A stretch of DNA of 5,096 bases, taken from contig QLUL01000101.1 in NCBI GenBank assembly GCA_018725425.1, positions 1 to 5,096 on the forward strand, read 5' to 3'. A program made the position numbers and the translations under genes. This DNA is from Chloroflexota bacterium (GTDB lineage Bacteria > Chloroflexota > Dehalococcoidia > SZUA-161 > SpSt-899). Below are positions 1 to 4,869 of this stretch, piece after piece. How positions within the stretch are numbered: the stretch's first letter is position 1; each line of letters opens with the position of its first letter. The notes under the pieces were generated by a model that was not told the origin of the DNA, made no database searches, and was given only the letters and a program-made list of their open reading frames with translations.

Positions 1-77
1 GCGACTTTAGTTCCGGTTTCGACGTGTACTCTGATTATCTTGCCCGGTAGCGGGGCGGGTATCGTTTTCTTAGGCAT
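1..77 (-). CDS. Biotin/lipoyl-attachment domain protein, N-terminal fragment (BCCP-like)
   Basis: This is the 5' end of a gene leaving the window at the left edge; only 25 complete codons are visible. The peptide reads MPKKTIPAPLPGKIIRVHVE then TGTKV. The stretch APLPGKIIRVHVETGTKV matches the first beta strands of biotinyl/lipoyl carrier domains, where A-P-x-P-G-x-I is followed by V-x-x-G-x-x-V. In that family the domain carries a covalently bound biotin (acetyl-CoA or propionyl-CoA carboxylase, oxaloacetate decarboxylase) or lipoate on a Lys about 35-40 residues later, which lies outside the window. The domain begins almost at the start codon, which suggests a short free-standing carrier protein rather than the C-terminus of a large carboxylase (inference). 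The ATG at 77-75 was chosen because the domain starts right after it and a purine-rich GAGAAAGG precedes it. It lies 68 bp downstream of prmC on the same strand, so it may share the prfA-prmC transcript. Confidence 0.75.
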   Translation of the reverse strand, partial: MPKKTIPAPLPGKIIRVHVETGTKV

Positions 78-145
78 CCTTTCTCTGTTCCTTAAATAAA
101 GTGTGTTTGAGACTGCGCCCCTTTGTATTGGCACGCAATTACATA

Positions 146-1072
146 TTATGCACCCTCGCCAGGGGCAATTGCAAGGTTTTTATCCGCCTTGCTTTCCATG
201 ACGATTACCCGGTCATGCCCGCTCAGGTCTGGATACACCTTAACATTGTCCCCGGGCAGATGCCGGCCGGCCAGCTCGACCACGCCCGTTCGTTGCTCGG
301 GGCTGATCTCCAGCAGGATTGCCCCTCCGGGGTGTAGCTTGTCCCTCGCTTGAGCCAGAAGCCGGCTTATCTGCTGGAGCCCATCGGGGCCACCGGACAG
401 TGCCAGCGCCGGCTCGAAGAGACGGACATCGTCGCAGAGCCCCCTCATCTGCCGATCGCTGACGTAGGGCAGATTCGCCAGTATGAGGTCGTAGCGCGGG
501 GGCTTGTCCCCCGCCTTTATTCTTGCGGGGATATTTGAGGCCAGGTCTCCCTGGAGAAGGTCGCCTTGCAGCAGGTGAACTCGTTCTGTTACCCGATGTC
601 TTTCGCAGTTCAATGCGGCGACTTCCAAGGCTGCGGTGGATATGTCAAAGGCATAGACCTTGGCCTGAGGCAGATGCACCGCCATGGCTATAGCGATGGC
701 ACCACAGCCCGTGCCCACATCAGCGATGGTTGGGGAGGTGCGGTTGCCTGCCAGCTCGAGCGCCTTTTCCACCAGGAGCTCGGTCTCGGGGCGAGGTATG
801 AGCGTGTCAGCGGTGACAATAAGATCGAGGCCGAAGAATTCCTTGTGCCCGGTGATATACGCCATAGGCTCGTGGCTCAAACGGCGCCGGATCAACCGAT
901 CTAATTCCGGTGTTTGTTCGGGGGGAAGACTATCCTCCAGCCGGAGGTGCAACTCCGCCCGACCGATGCCAAGCAGGTGCCGCAGCAGAAGCTCGGCTTC
1001 GAGATGTGCCTCTTCGAAGCGATTCGAGGTAAGCGTTTCGATTGCCTGGCGAAGTGCTTGTTTGATGGTCAT
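146..1072 (-). CDS. prmC: Peptide chain release factor N5-glutamine methyltransferase
   Basis: PrmC (HemK) uses S-adenosylmethionine to methylate the Gln of the GGQ motif in release factors RF1/RF2, speeding peptide release; it is cytoplasmic. Residue numbers here count from an in-frame ATG at 1093. An N-terminal helical substrate-binding domain (about 10-75) is followed by F-G-L-D and the signature IPRPETE (99-105), the SAM-binding motif I DVGTGCGAIAIA (125-136), an acidic end of strand 2 (AFDIS, 148-152) and the catalytic motif at 207-210. That motif is NLPY here rather than the textbook NPPY. The C-terminus has the usual SGHDRVIV strand (291-298) and a short tail. I placed the start at 1072 (MTIKQALRQ) because the family N-terminus fits this Met. 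The ATG at 1093 would add seven residues that lie inside a 7-bp repeat array. Neither start has a clear Shine-Dalgarno. It is directly downstream of prfA, its substrate gene. Family identity is secure; the exact start is not. Confidence 0.95.
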   Translation of the reverse strand: MTIKQALRQAIETLTSNRFEEAHLEAELLLRHLLGIGRAELHLRLEDSLPPEQTPELDRLIRRRLSHEPMAYITGHKEFFGLDLIVTADTLIPRPETELLVEKALELAGNRTSPTIADVGTGCGAIAIAMAVHLPQAKVYAFDISTAALEVAALNCERHRVTERVHLLQGDLLQGDLASNIPARIKAGDKPPRYDLILANLPYVSDRQMRGLCDDVRLFEPALALSGGPDGLQQISRLLAQARDKLHPGGAILLEISPEQRTGVVELAGRHLPGDNVKVYPDLSGHDRVIVMESKADKNLAIAPGEGA

Positions 1073-1102
1073 TGGCAGGAAGTCATTGGTCATTGGTCAG
1101 CA
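1068..1102. repeat. GTCATTG heptamer array at the prmC start
   Basis: On the plus strand the 7-mer GTCATTG occurs at 1068-1074, 1082-1088 and 1089-1095, with a diverged unit GCAGGAA at 1075-1081 and a partial GTCAGCA at 1096-1102, all in one 7-bp phase. On the minus strand the unit is CAATGAC, so every intact copy carries an ATG. The copies at 1095-1089 and 1074-1068 supply the two in-frame prmC starts (1093 and 1072). The middle copy's ATG (1086) is out of frame. The array therefore overlaps the prmC 5' end and makes start choice ambiguous. Confidence 0.85.
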
Positions 1103-1137
1103 TGCAGGACCCACGATACAGGAGGGGAGGTGGGGAG

Positions 1138-1165
1138 CTTAAAACTTAAAACTTAAAACTTAAAA
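1138..1165. repeat. CTTAAAA heptamer, four perfect tandem copies
   Basis: Four exact head-to-tail copies of CTTAAAA (1138-1144, 1145-1151, 1152-1158, 1159-1165) are followed by CT. On the minus strand the array reads as repeated TTTTAAG, and its first TAA is the prfA stop codon (1162-1160). The array therefore forms the end of prfA and the start of the prfA-prmC gap. Period and perfection are seen directly. The resemblance to the short heptameric tandem repeats known between genes in cyanobacteria is by analogy only. Confidence 0.93.
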
Positions 1166-2227
1166 CTCCGCAACCGCCAGGGCATCGATGAGCTCGTCGA
1201 GGCCTCCATCGAGGATGCTCCTGAGGTTGTGCAGGGTTAGACCGATGCGATGGTCGGTGATCCGCGATTGGGGGAAATTGTAAGTGCGGATCTTCTCCGC
1301 GCGGTCCCCGCTGCCCACCTGCGAGCGACGATTCGCGGTTACTTCCTCAATCTGCTTGCGGTGTTCCTGGTCATACAGGCGCGCCCTAAGCACCGAGAGG
1401 GCCCTCATTTTGTTCTTGAACTGAGAGCGCTCATCCTGGCAGATGACCACCATTCCGGTGGGTATATGGGTGATGCGGACGGCACTGGATACCTTGTTCA
1501 CTGACTGCCCCCCAGCCCCACTTGACCGGAAGGTGTCTATTCGCAGGTCTTCGGGGTTGATATTGACCTCGATCTCATCCACCTTGGGAAGGACGGCCAC
1601 CGTGGCTGTCGAGGTATGGATTCTACCTCCGGATTCGGTAAGCGGCACCCGCTGCACCCGGTGCACCCCGCGCTCATATTTCAGTCTGCTGAATGCCCCC
1701 TTACCTTTTATCTCAAAAATGATCTCCTTGAAGCCCCCGATGCCGGTTTCGTTGGTGCTCAGGGTCTCAATGGACCACCCCCTGGCAAGGGCGTAGCGGC
1801 TGTAGGTGCGGAAGAGATCCCCGGCGAAGAGGGCGGCTTCGTTCCCCCCGGTCCCGGCTCGTATCTCTATGATGACGTCCTTGTGATCGGAGGGATCTCT
1901 GGGCTTTAGGGACATTCTTATCTCACGCAACAGGTTCTCCCGATGGGCTTCCAGCCTCACGATCTCGTCCCGGATTAGATCGCTCATCTCGCCATCGAGG
2001 CCGTCATCCCGCATTTCCCTGGTTTCAGCGAGGTTCTGGTCAACCGCCTTGTATTCCCGGTACTTCGCTGCCAGGTTCTTGATAGATGCTTGCTCCTGCG
2101 CCAGGCCCTGCAATTGCTTCAGGTCGGAGGTAACCTCTTCCCGGACCATCAGGGCATTGATTTCCTCATATCTCTTTTCGATGGAGTTCAGTCTTTCGAC
2201 AAGGGGGTCAGACTTTGACTTCAGCAT
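1160..2227 (-). CDS. prfA: Peptide chain release factor 1 (RF1)
   Basis: RF1 recognises UAA and UAG stop codons in the ribosomal A site and triggers hydrolysis of peptidyl-tRNA. The 355-residue protein is full length for the family. It has an N-terminal helical/coiled-coil domain (about 8-105), the decoding domain with RGVHRVQRVP (186-195) and the tripeptide P-L-T (195-197) at the PxT codon-recognition position, then GGRIHTSTATVAVLP. The peptidyl-transferase loop SSGAGGQSVNKV holds the catalytic GGQ at 239-241, followed by the family stretch ERSQFKNKMRAL. The PxT motif at the 195-197 site separates RF1 from RF2, which has S-P-F there, and no RF2 frameshift signal is present. The start at 2227 fits the family N-terminus; only a weak AGGT precedes it. 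A TATAAT box lies about 20 bp upstream of the start. prmC follows on the same strand, so the two are likely cotranscribed. The TAA stop is supplied by the CTTAAAA repeat array. Confidence 0.97.
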   Translation of the reverse strand: MLKSKSDPLVERLNSIEKRYEEINALMVREEVTSDLKQLQGLAQEQASIKNLAAKYREYKAVDQNLAETREMRDDGLDGEMSDLIRDEIVRLEAHRENLLREIRMSLKPRDPSDHKDVIIEIRAGTGGNEAALFAGDLFRTYSRYALARGWSIETLSTNETGIGGFKEIIFEIKGKGAFSRLKYERGVHRVQRVPLTESGGRIHTSTATVAVLPKVDEIEVNINPEDLRIDTFRSSGAGGQSVNKVSSAVRITHIPTGMVVICQDERSQFKNKMRALSVLRARLYDQEHRKQIEEVTANRRSQVGSGDRAEKIRTYNFPQSRITDHRIGLTLHNLRSILDGGLDELIDALAVAEF

Positions 2228-2245
2228 TTCTATCTACCTAACCAT

Positions 2246-2275
2246 ATTATAACCTGTATGACTCCCCCTTGACAA
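2246..2275 (-). promoter_or_regulatory. Predicted sigma-70-type promoter of prfA
   Basis: Read on the minus strand, a consensus -10 box TATAAT lies at 2251-2246. A -35-like TTGTCA (five of six matches to TTGACA) lies at 2275-2270, separated by 18 bp. Transcription would start near 2239, giving a leader of only about 12 nt before the prfA ATG at 2227. The -35 box overlaps the rplU -35 box on the other strand. Motif match only; no experimental evidence. Confidence 0.65.
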
Positions 2276-2296
2276 ATCCGCCGCAGGTGGTAAAAT
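2269..2296 (+). promoter_or_regulatory. Predicted sigma-70-type promoter of rplU-rpmA-rpmE
   Basis: A perfect -35 hexamer TTGACA (2269-2274) is followed after 16 bp by TAAAAT (2291-2296), a good -10 box in an AT-rich stretch. Transcription would start near 2303, about 18 nt before the rplU ATG. The G-rich run at 2306-2310 is the only ribosome-binding candidate. No ribosomal-protein leader fold is visible in such a short leader. This is the only clear promoter for the plus-strand genes. Confidence 0.7.
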
Positions 2297-2320
2297 ATAA
2301 AGGCTGGGGGTTTTTAGAAA

Positions 2321-2644
2321 ATGGCGCAGATTTATGCCGTAATTGCCACCGGAGGAAAACAATACCGTGTTTCGCCGGGCCAGGTGATCGATGTGGAGCA
2401 GCTCCCTGGGGATGAAGGCAACGTGGTTGAACTGGGCGAGGTTCTGCTTGTTGCCGATGGGGAAAACGTCGTCGCTGACCGGGCGGCCCTGGACGGAGCC
2501 AGGGTCAGGGCTACCATCGTGAATCAGGGCAGGTATCGGAAGGTGATCGTATTCAAGTATAAGTCGAAGGTACGTTATCGCCGCAAGAGAGGCCACCGCC
2601 AGCCCTATACCAGGCTGATGATCGATGAGATTGTGGGGAGGTAA
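2321..2644 (+). CDS. rplU: 50S ribosomal protein L21
   Basis: L21 binds 23S rRNA in the large ribosomal subunit. The 107-residue product has the standard length and signature. The N-terminus [20 protein letters not shown] is the conserved A-V-I-x-T-G-G-K-Q-Y-x-V start of the family. It is followed by an acidic beta barrel segment ([23 protein letters not shown]) and a basic C-terminal RNA-binding part, [22 protein letters not shown] (about residues 77-98). The ATG at 2321 is fixed by this N-terminus. Its ribosome-binding site is weak (G run about 10 nt upstream). It is the first gene after the TTGACA/TAAAAT promoter, and only 2 nt separate its stop from the rpmA start, the common rplU-rpmA arrangement. 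Confidence 0.98.
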   Translation: MAQIYAVIATGGKQYRVSPGQVIDVEQLPGDEGNVVELGEVLLVADGENVVADRAALDGARVRATIVNQGRYRKVIVFKYKSKVRYRRKRGHRQPYTRLMIDEIVGR

Positions 2645-2646
2645 AA

Positions 2647-2904
2647 ATGGCACACAAGAAAGCCGCTGGCAGCAGCCGGCTGGGCCGGGATAGCCAGTCC
2701 AAGCGGCTCGGCGTCAAGAGATTTGACGGCCAACTGGTGCGAGCGGGGAACATTCTGGTGAGGCAACGGGGCACCAGGATCCATCCTGGAGACAACGTTG
2801 GTCTGGGCAGGGATTACACCATTTTCGCGCTTACCGATGGGCGGGTCAAATTCGGTCGGGCGAACAAGTATCAAAGAAAGGTCAGCGTCTATCCGGAAGG
2901 CTGA
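2647..2904 (+). CDS. rpmA: 50S ribosomal protein L27
   Basis: L27 lies near the peptidyl-transferase centre, with its N-terminal tail reaching towards the tRNA acceptor ends. The 85-residue product shows the family pattern: [15 protein letters not shown] then [14 protein letters not shown] (residues 16-29), the [20 protein letters not shown] core (about 41-60), and G-x-V-K-F near the end. There is no cleavable N-terminal extension of the kind seen in Firmicutes; the protein begins directly with M-A-H-K-K. Small departures from the usual AGGS-x-NGRD are [11 protein letters not shown] strong Shine-Dalgarno GGGGAGG (2635-2641) sits inside the last rplU codons, 5 nt before the ATG, and the two genes are 2 nt apart, so translational coupling is likely. 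Its TGA stop lies inside a perfect inverted repeat. Confidence 0.98.
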   Translation: MAHKKAAGSSRLGRDSQSKRLGVKRFDGQLVRAGNILVRQRGTRIHPGDNVGLGRDYTIFALTDGRVKFGRANKYQRKVSVYPEG

Positions 2905-2926
2905 AGCAATCTAGTAGTCTTCAGCC
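2899..2926 (+). other. Perfect 8-bp inverted repeat across the rpmA stop codon
   Basis: GGCTGAAG (2899-2906) and CTTCAGCC (2919-2926) are exact reverse complements separated by a 12-nt loop. The rpmA TGA (2902-2904) lies in the left arm. No T-run follows, so this is not a canonical intrinsic terminator. It could be an mRNA processing or stability hairpin, a partial attenuator that lowers rpmE expression, or a by-product of the heptameric repeats in this gap (GTCTTCA, GCCGTCA, GTCTATT from 2917). The structure is seen; its role is inferred. Confidence 0.5.
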
Positions 2927-2937
2927 GTCAGTCTATT
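2917..2937. repeat. Degenerate heptamer repeat in the rpmA-rpmE gap
   Basis: Three consecutive 7-bp units, GTCTTCA, GCCGTCA and GTCTATT, can be set in register in the 44-bp gap. They agree at only some positions, so taken alone this would be weak. It is listed because three clearer 7-bp arrays occur at other gene junctions in the window. Confidence 0.35.
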
Positions 2938-2948
2938 AAGGTGGTGGA

Positions 2949-3155
2949 ATGAAAGAGAAGATACACCCCAGATATTACGATGAAGCCCGGGTTGTCTGTT
3001 CCTGCGGCAATACCTTCACCGTCGGCGCAACTCAGCCCACACTGAAGGTCGAGCTCTGCAGCCGGTGCCACCCCTTTTTCACCGGTGAGCAGCGCATCAT
3101 TGACACCGCCGGACAGATAGAACGCTTCAAGAAGCGGTTCAAGATAGAGGATTAG
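2949..3155 (+). CDS. rpmE: 50S ribosomal protein L31, zinc-binding (C+) type
   Basis: L31 bridges the large and small ribosomal subunits. The 68-residue product begins MKEKIHPRYYDEARVVCSCG, the family's x-H-P-x-Y pattern. It has four cysteines, C17, C19, C37 and C40 (CSCG and LCSRCHPFFTG), which form the zinc site of the C+ paralogue. Cells that also carry a Cys-free L31 usually make that one under zinc starvation; no such paralogue is in the window. The usual H-P-F-F/Y-T-G follows the second Cys pair, and a basic tail (FKKRFKIED) ends the protein. The start is fixed by the family N-terminus and a good AAGGTGG ribosome-binding site (2938-2944). It is 44 bp after rpmA and probably cotranscribed, although the intervening hairpin may modulate this. 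Confidence 0.97.
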   Translation: MKEKIHPRYYDEARVVCSCGNTFTVGATQPTLKVELCSRCHPFFTGEQRIIDTAGQIERFKKRFKIED

Positions 3156-3180
3156 ACTTTCTCCAGACTCCAGACTTCAG
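3154..3180. repeat. TCCAGAC heptamer repeat before the oxidoreductase gene
   Basis: TCCAGAC occurs twice in tandem (3162-3168, 3169-3175), followed by TTCAG. AGACT occurs at 3154, 3165 and 3172. The repeat fills nearly all of the 33-bp gap between rpmE and the next gene, begins at the rpmE TAG stop and ends at the AGGA ribosome-binding site of the oxidoreductase gene. It is a short array but has the same 7-bp period as the two in the prfA-prmC gap. Confidence 0.6.
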
Positions 3181-3188
3181 GATAAGCC

Positions 3189-4580
3189 ATGACCAGACGC
3201 TACGATGTTGTCATCGTTGGCAGCGGGCCGGCGGGCATTTTCACTGCCCTTGAGCTGTCTGAGTCTCGAGACCTCAAGATACTCCTGCTCGAAAAGGGCA
3301 AATCGCTCAGCCAACGGCACTGCCCCAGCATTGATGACCATAGCGATTGTCGCGCCTGCTCCCATTGCGGCATGGTCAGCGGGTGGGGCGGGGCGGGGGC
3401 CTTCAGCGATGGCAAGCTCACTTTATCCCTCGATGTTGGCGGACGGCTCAAGAGATACCTGGGGATGTCGAGAACCGAGGAGTTAATCGGTTACGTTGAC
3501 CGGCGCTATCGAGAGTTCGGAGCCTCTGATAGGCTCTATGGGGTTGGCCCCGAGGTTGAGGAATTAGGGCAAAAGGCCAGGCTGGCCGGGCTGTGCCTGA
3601 TTCCGGTGCCCATTCGACATCTGGGCACTGAACATTGCCGTGTGGTGTTGGGGCGGATGCACGACTTCCTGGCGCGCCGGGTCGAAATGCGCTCGGGCGT
3701 CGCCGTTACCTCCATCGTAGCCCGAGATGGTGAGGTTAAGGGTATCGAAACCGAGGACGGCCAGAGCATCGAAACCCGTTATCTGGTCGTTGCCCCGGGG
3801 AGAGAAGGCTCCGACTGGCTGGTCAGGGAGGCCGCCATCCTGGGACTCACCAAGCATAACAACCCGGTTGATCTCGGCCTCCGTGTGGAAGTTCCCCAGG
3901 AGGTGCTGGGGAGCTTGACCGATGTTCTGTATGAATCCAAGCTGGAGTTTTATTCCCGAACCTTCAAGGATCGCATCCGGACTTTCTGTATGTGCCCTGC
4001 TGGTGAAGTCACCATGGAGTCCACCGGCGGCGCCGACCCGGTGATCACCGTTAACGGGCACAGCTACGCCGCTCGCAAAACGGATAGAACCAACTTTGCC
4101 CTTCTGGGCAGCGCTACCTTTTCGAAACCATTCAACGATCCCATAGCCTACGGTCGGTCCGTTGCTCGCCTGGCGAACCTCTTGAGCGGCGGCATCATCC
4201 TGCAGCGTCTGGGTGATCTGAGAAAGGGGCGCTGTTCCACCGCCGCCGATATGGAGAAGTGGGCTGTCCAGCCGACGCTGAGGAGTGCCACCCCGGGCGA
4301 CATCAACGCCGTGCTTCCCTATCGCTTCCTCAAAGGGATCAAGGAGATGCTGACTGCCATGGATAAGCTGGTTCCCGGCATGGCCTCGCCTCACACCCTG
4401 CTCTACGGGATCGAGGTGAAGTTCTACTCCTCCCGCCTGCAGTTGACGGAGAGCCTGGAGACGGAAATAGCCAACATGTTTGCGATCGGCGACGGGGCGG
4501 GGGTCTCCCGGGGGCTGGTACAGGCTTCGGCTTCTGGGGTGGTGGCGGCGCGGGCGATACTCCGCCGGGATAGGGGATAG
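3189..4580 (+). CDS. FAD-dependent oxidoreductase, COG2509-like, function unknown
   Basis: This is a predicted cytoplasmic flavoprotein of 463 residues; substrate and pathway are unknown. The N-terminus YDVVIVGSGPAGIFTALEL (5-23) is a Rossmann GxGxxG FAD-binding motif, and E35 (LLLEKGK) is placed to bind the FAD ribose. A cysteine-rich patch follows, C45-P, C54, C57 and C60, running straight into GMVSGWGGAGAFSDGKL (61-77), the hallmark of this uncharacterised dehydrogenase group. A second Cys pair, CMCP (267-270), is also typical of it. The C-terminal FAIGDGAGVSRGLVQASASG (431-450) is the second FAD-contacting motif, G-D-G. The cysteines could be redox-active or hold a metal (inference). No signal peptide or membrane segment is seen. 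The ATG at 3189 is preceded by AGGA (3179-3182). It lies 33 bp after rpmE with no promoter visible, so it is probably the last gene of the ribosomal-protein transcript. Composition matches its neighbours. The family is assigned from motifs. Confidence 0.88.
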   Translation: MTRRYDVVIVGSGPAGIFTALELSESRDLKILLLEKGKSLSQRHCPSIDDHSDCRACSHCGMVSGWGGAGAFSDGKLTLSLDVGGRLKRYLGMSRTEELIGYVDRRYREFGASDRLYGVGPEVEELGQKARLAGLCLIPVPIRHLGTEHCRVVLGRMHDFLARRVEMRSGVAVTSIVARDGEVKGIETEDGQSIETRYLVVAPGREGSDWLVREAAILGLTKHNNPVDLGLRVEVPQEVLGSLTDVLYESKLEFYSRTFKDRIRTFCMCPAGEVTMESTGGADPVITVNGHSYAARKTDRTNFALLGSATFSKPFNDPIAYGRSVARLANLLSGGIILQRLGDLRKGRCSTAADMEKWAVQPTLRSATPGDINAVLPYRFLKGIKEMLTAMDKLVPGMASPHTLLYGIEVKFYSSRLQLTESLETEIANMFAIGDGAGVSRGLVQASASGVVAARAILRRDRG

Positions 4581-4628
4581 AAGAATTCACAGGTTTTGCG
4601 TTACATGTGTCTTATCTGAAATTCTAGC

Positions 4629-4856
4629 CTACAAATTCCAATAGTAAATAGCATATGGGAATCGATGGAGCAAACGGCATCTAGTTCCATATCTCCTTTC
4701 ATCTGTAGTTGCCTTACGGCAACTGATAATTCGGATATTTACCTTTCGTTCTATGTGGATGGCAATCAAAACTCGTCCTTTTGAAGAACTTCCGATGTTG
4801 ATGTATCGTTGTTCGCTGTTGGGATGTTCTGGGTCAGGAAATAAGGTTAGTCCCAT
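4629..4856 (-). pseudogene. BrnT-like (DUF497) toxin, C-terminal half, remnant
   Basis: BrnT toxins are RelE-fold ribonucleases of about 90 residues, normally followed by the BrnA antitoxin gene. This 75-codon frame matches only the C-terminal half of that family: F-P-D-P-E-H (6-11), S-E-Q-R-Y-I-N-I-G-S-S-S-K-G-R (14-28) and the hallmark IRIISCRKATTDERR (41-55). The usual S-A-R-K-A-T appears as S-C-R-K-A-T. The N-terminal part with the family K-H-G-V region is missing: a TAA lies directly before the first ATG, and I found no N-terminal match in the other frames just upstream. No convincing ribosome-binding site precedes the ATG. The last 20 residues look non-family, and only 48 bp separate its stop from the oxidoreductase stop, too little for brnA. 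I infer a truncated, inactive, antitoxin-less copy. Family match fairly strong; pseudogene status likely but not proven. Confidence 0.7.
4707..4724. other. Perfect 7-bp hairpin inside the BrnT remnant
   Basis: AGTTGCC (4707-4713) and GGCAACT (4718-4724) are exact reverse complements around a 4-nt loop. They lie within the codons for S-C-R-K-A-T of the BrnT-like frame, a conserved part of the family, so the symmetry is probably a coincidence of coding rather than a terminator. No T-run follows on either strand. Confidence 0.3.
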
Positions 4857-4869
4857 TTACCAACTCCGT

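Noticed and set aside
101..1156. Several plus-strand open frames of 60-152 codons across the left part
   Set aside because: They lie antisense to prmC, whose motifs and length are convincing, and resemble no family I know.
1068..1165. CRISPR-like array in the prfA-prmC gap
   Set aside because: The units are 7 bp, directly tandem and without spacers, so these are short tandem repeats.
2234..2320. Ribosomal-protein leader RNA or riboswitch upstream of rplU
   Set aside because: The predicted leader is only about 18 nt and has no stem-loop.
2234..2653. Minus-strand frame of 139 codons across rplU
   Set aside because: It runs antisense through rplU and both divergent promoters and has no recognisable domain.
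3564..4394. Long minus-strand open frame of 276 codons
   Set aside because: It is antisense to the FAD oxidoreductase, which shows both flavin motifs. The opposite frame is a by-product of GC-biased codons.
4582..4625. Imperfect inverted repeat after the oxidoreductase stop as a terminator
   Set aside because: The stem is interrupted and AT-rich, the loop is 23 nt and no T-run follows.
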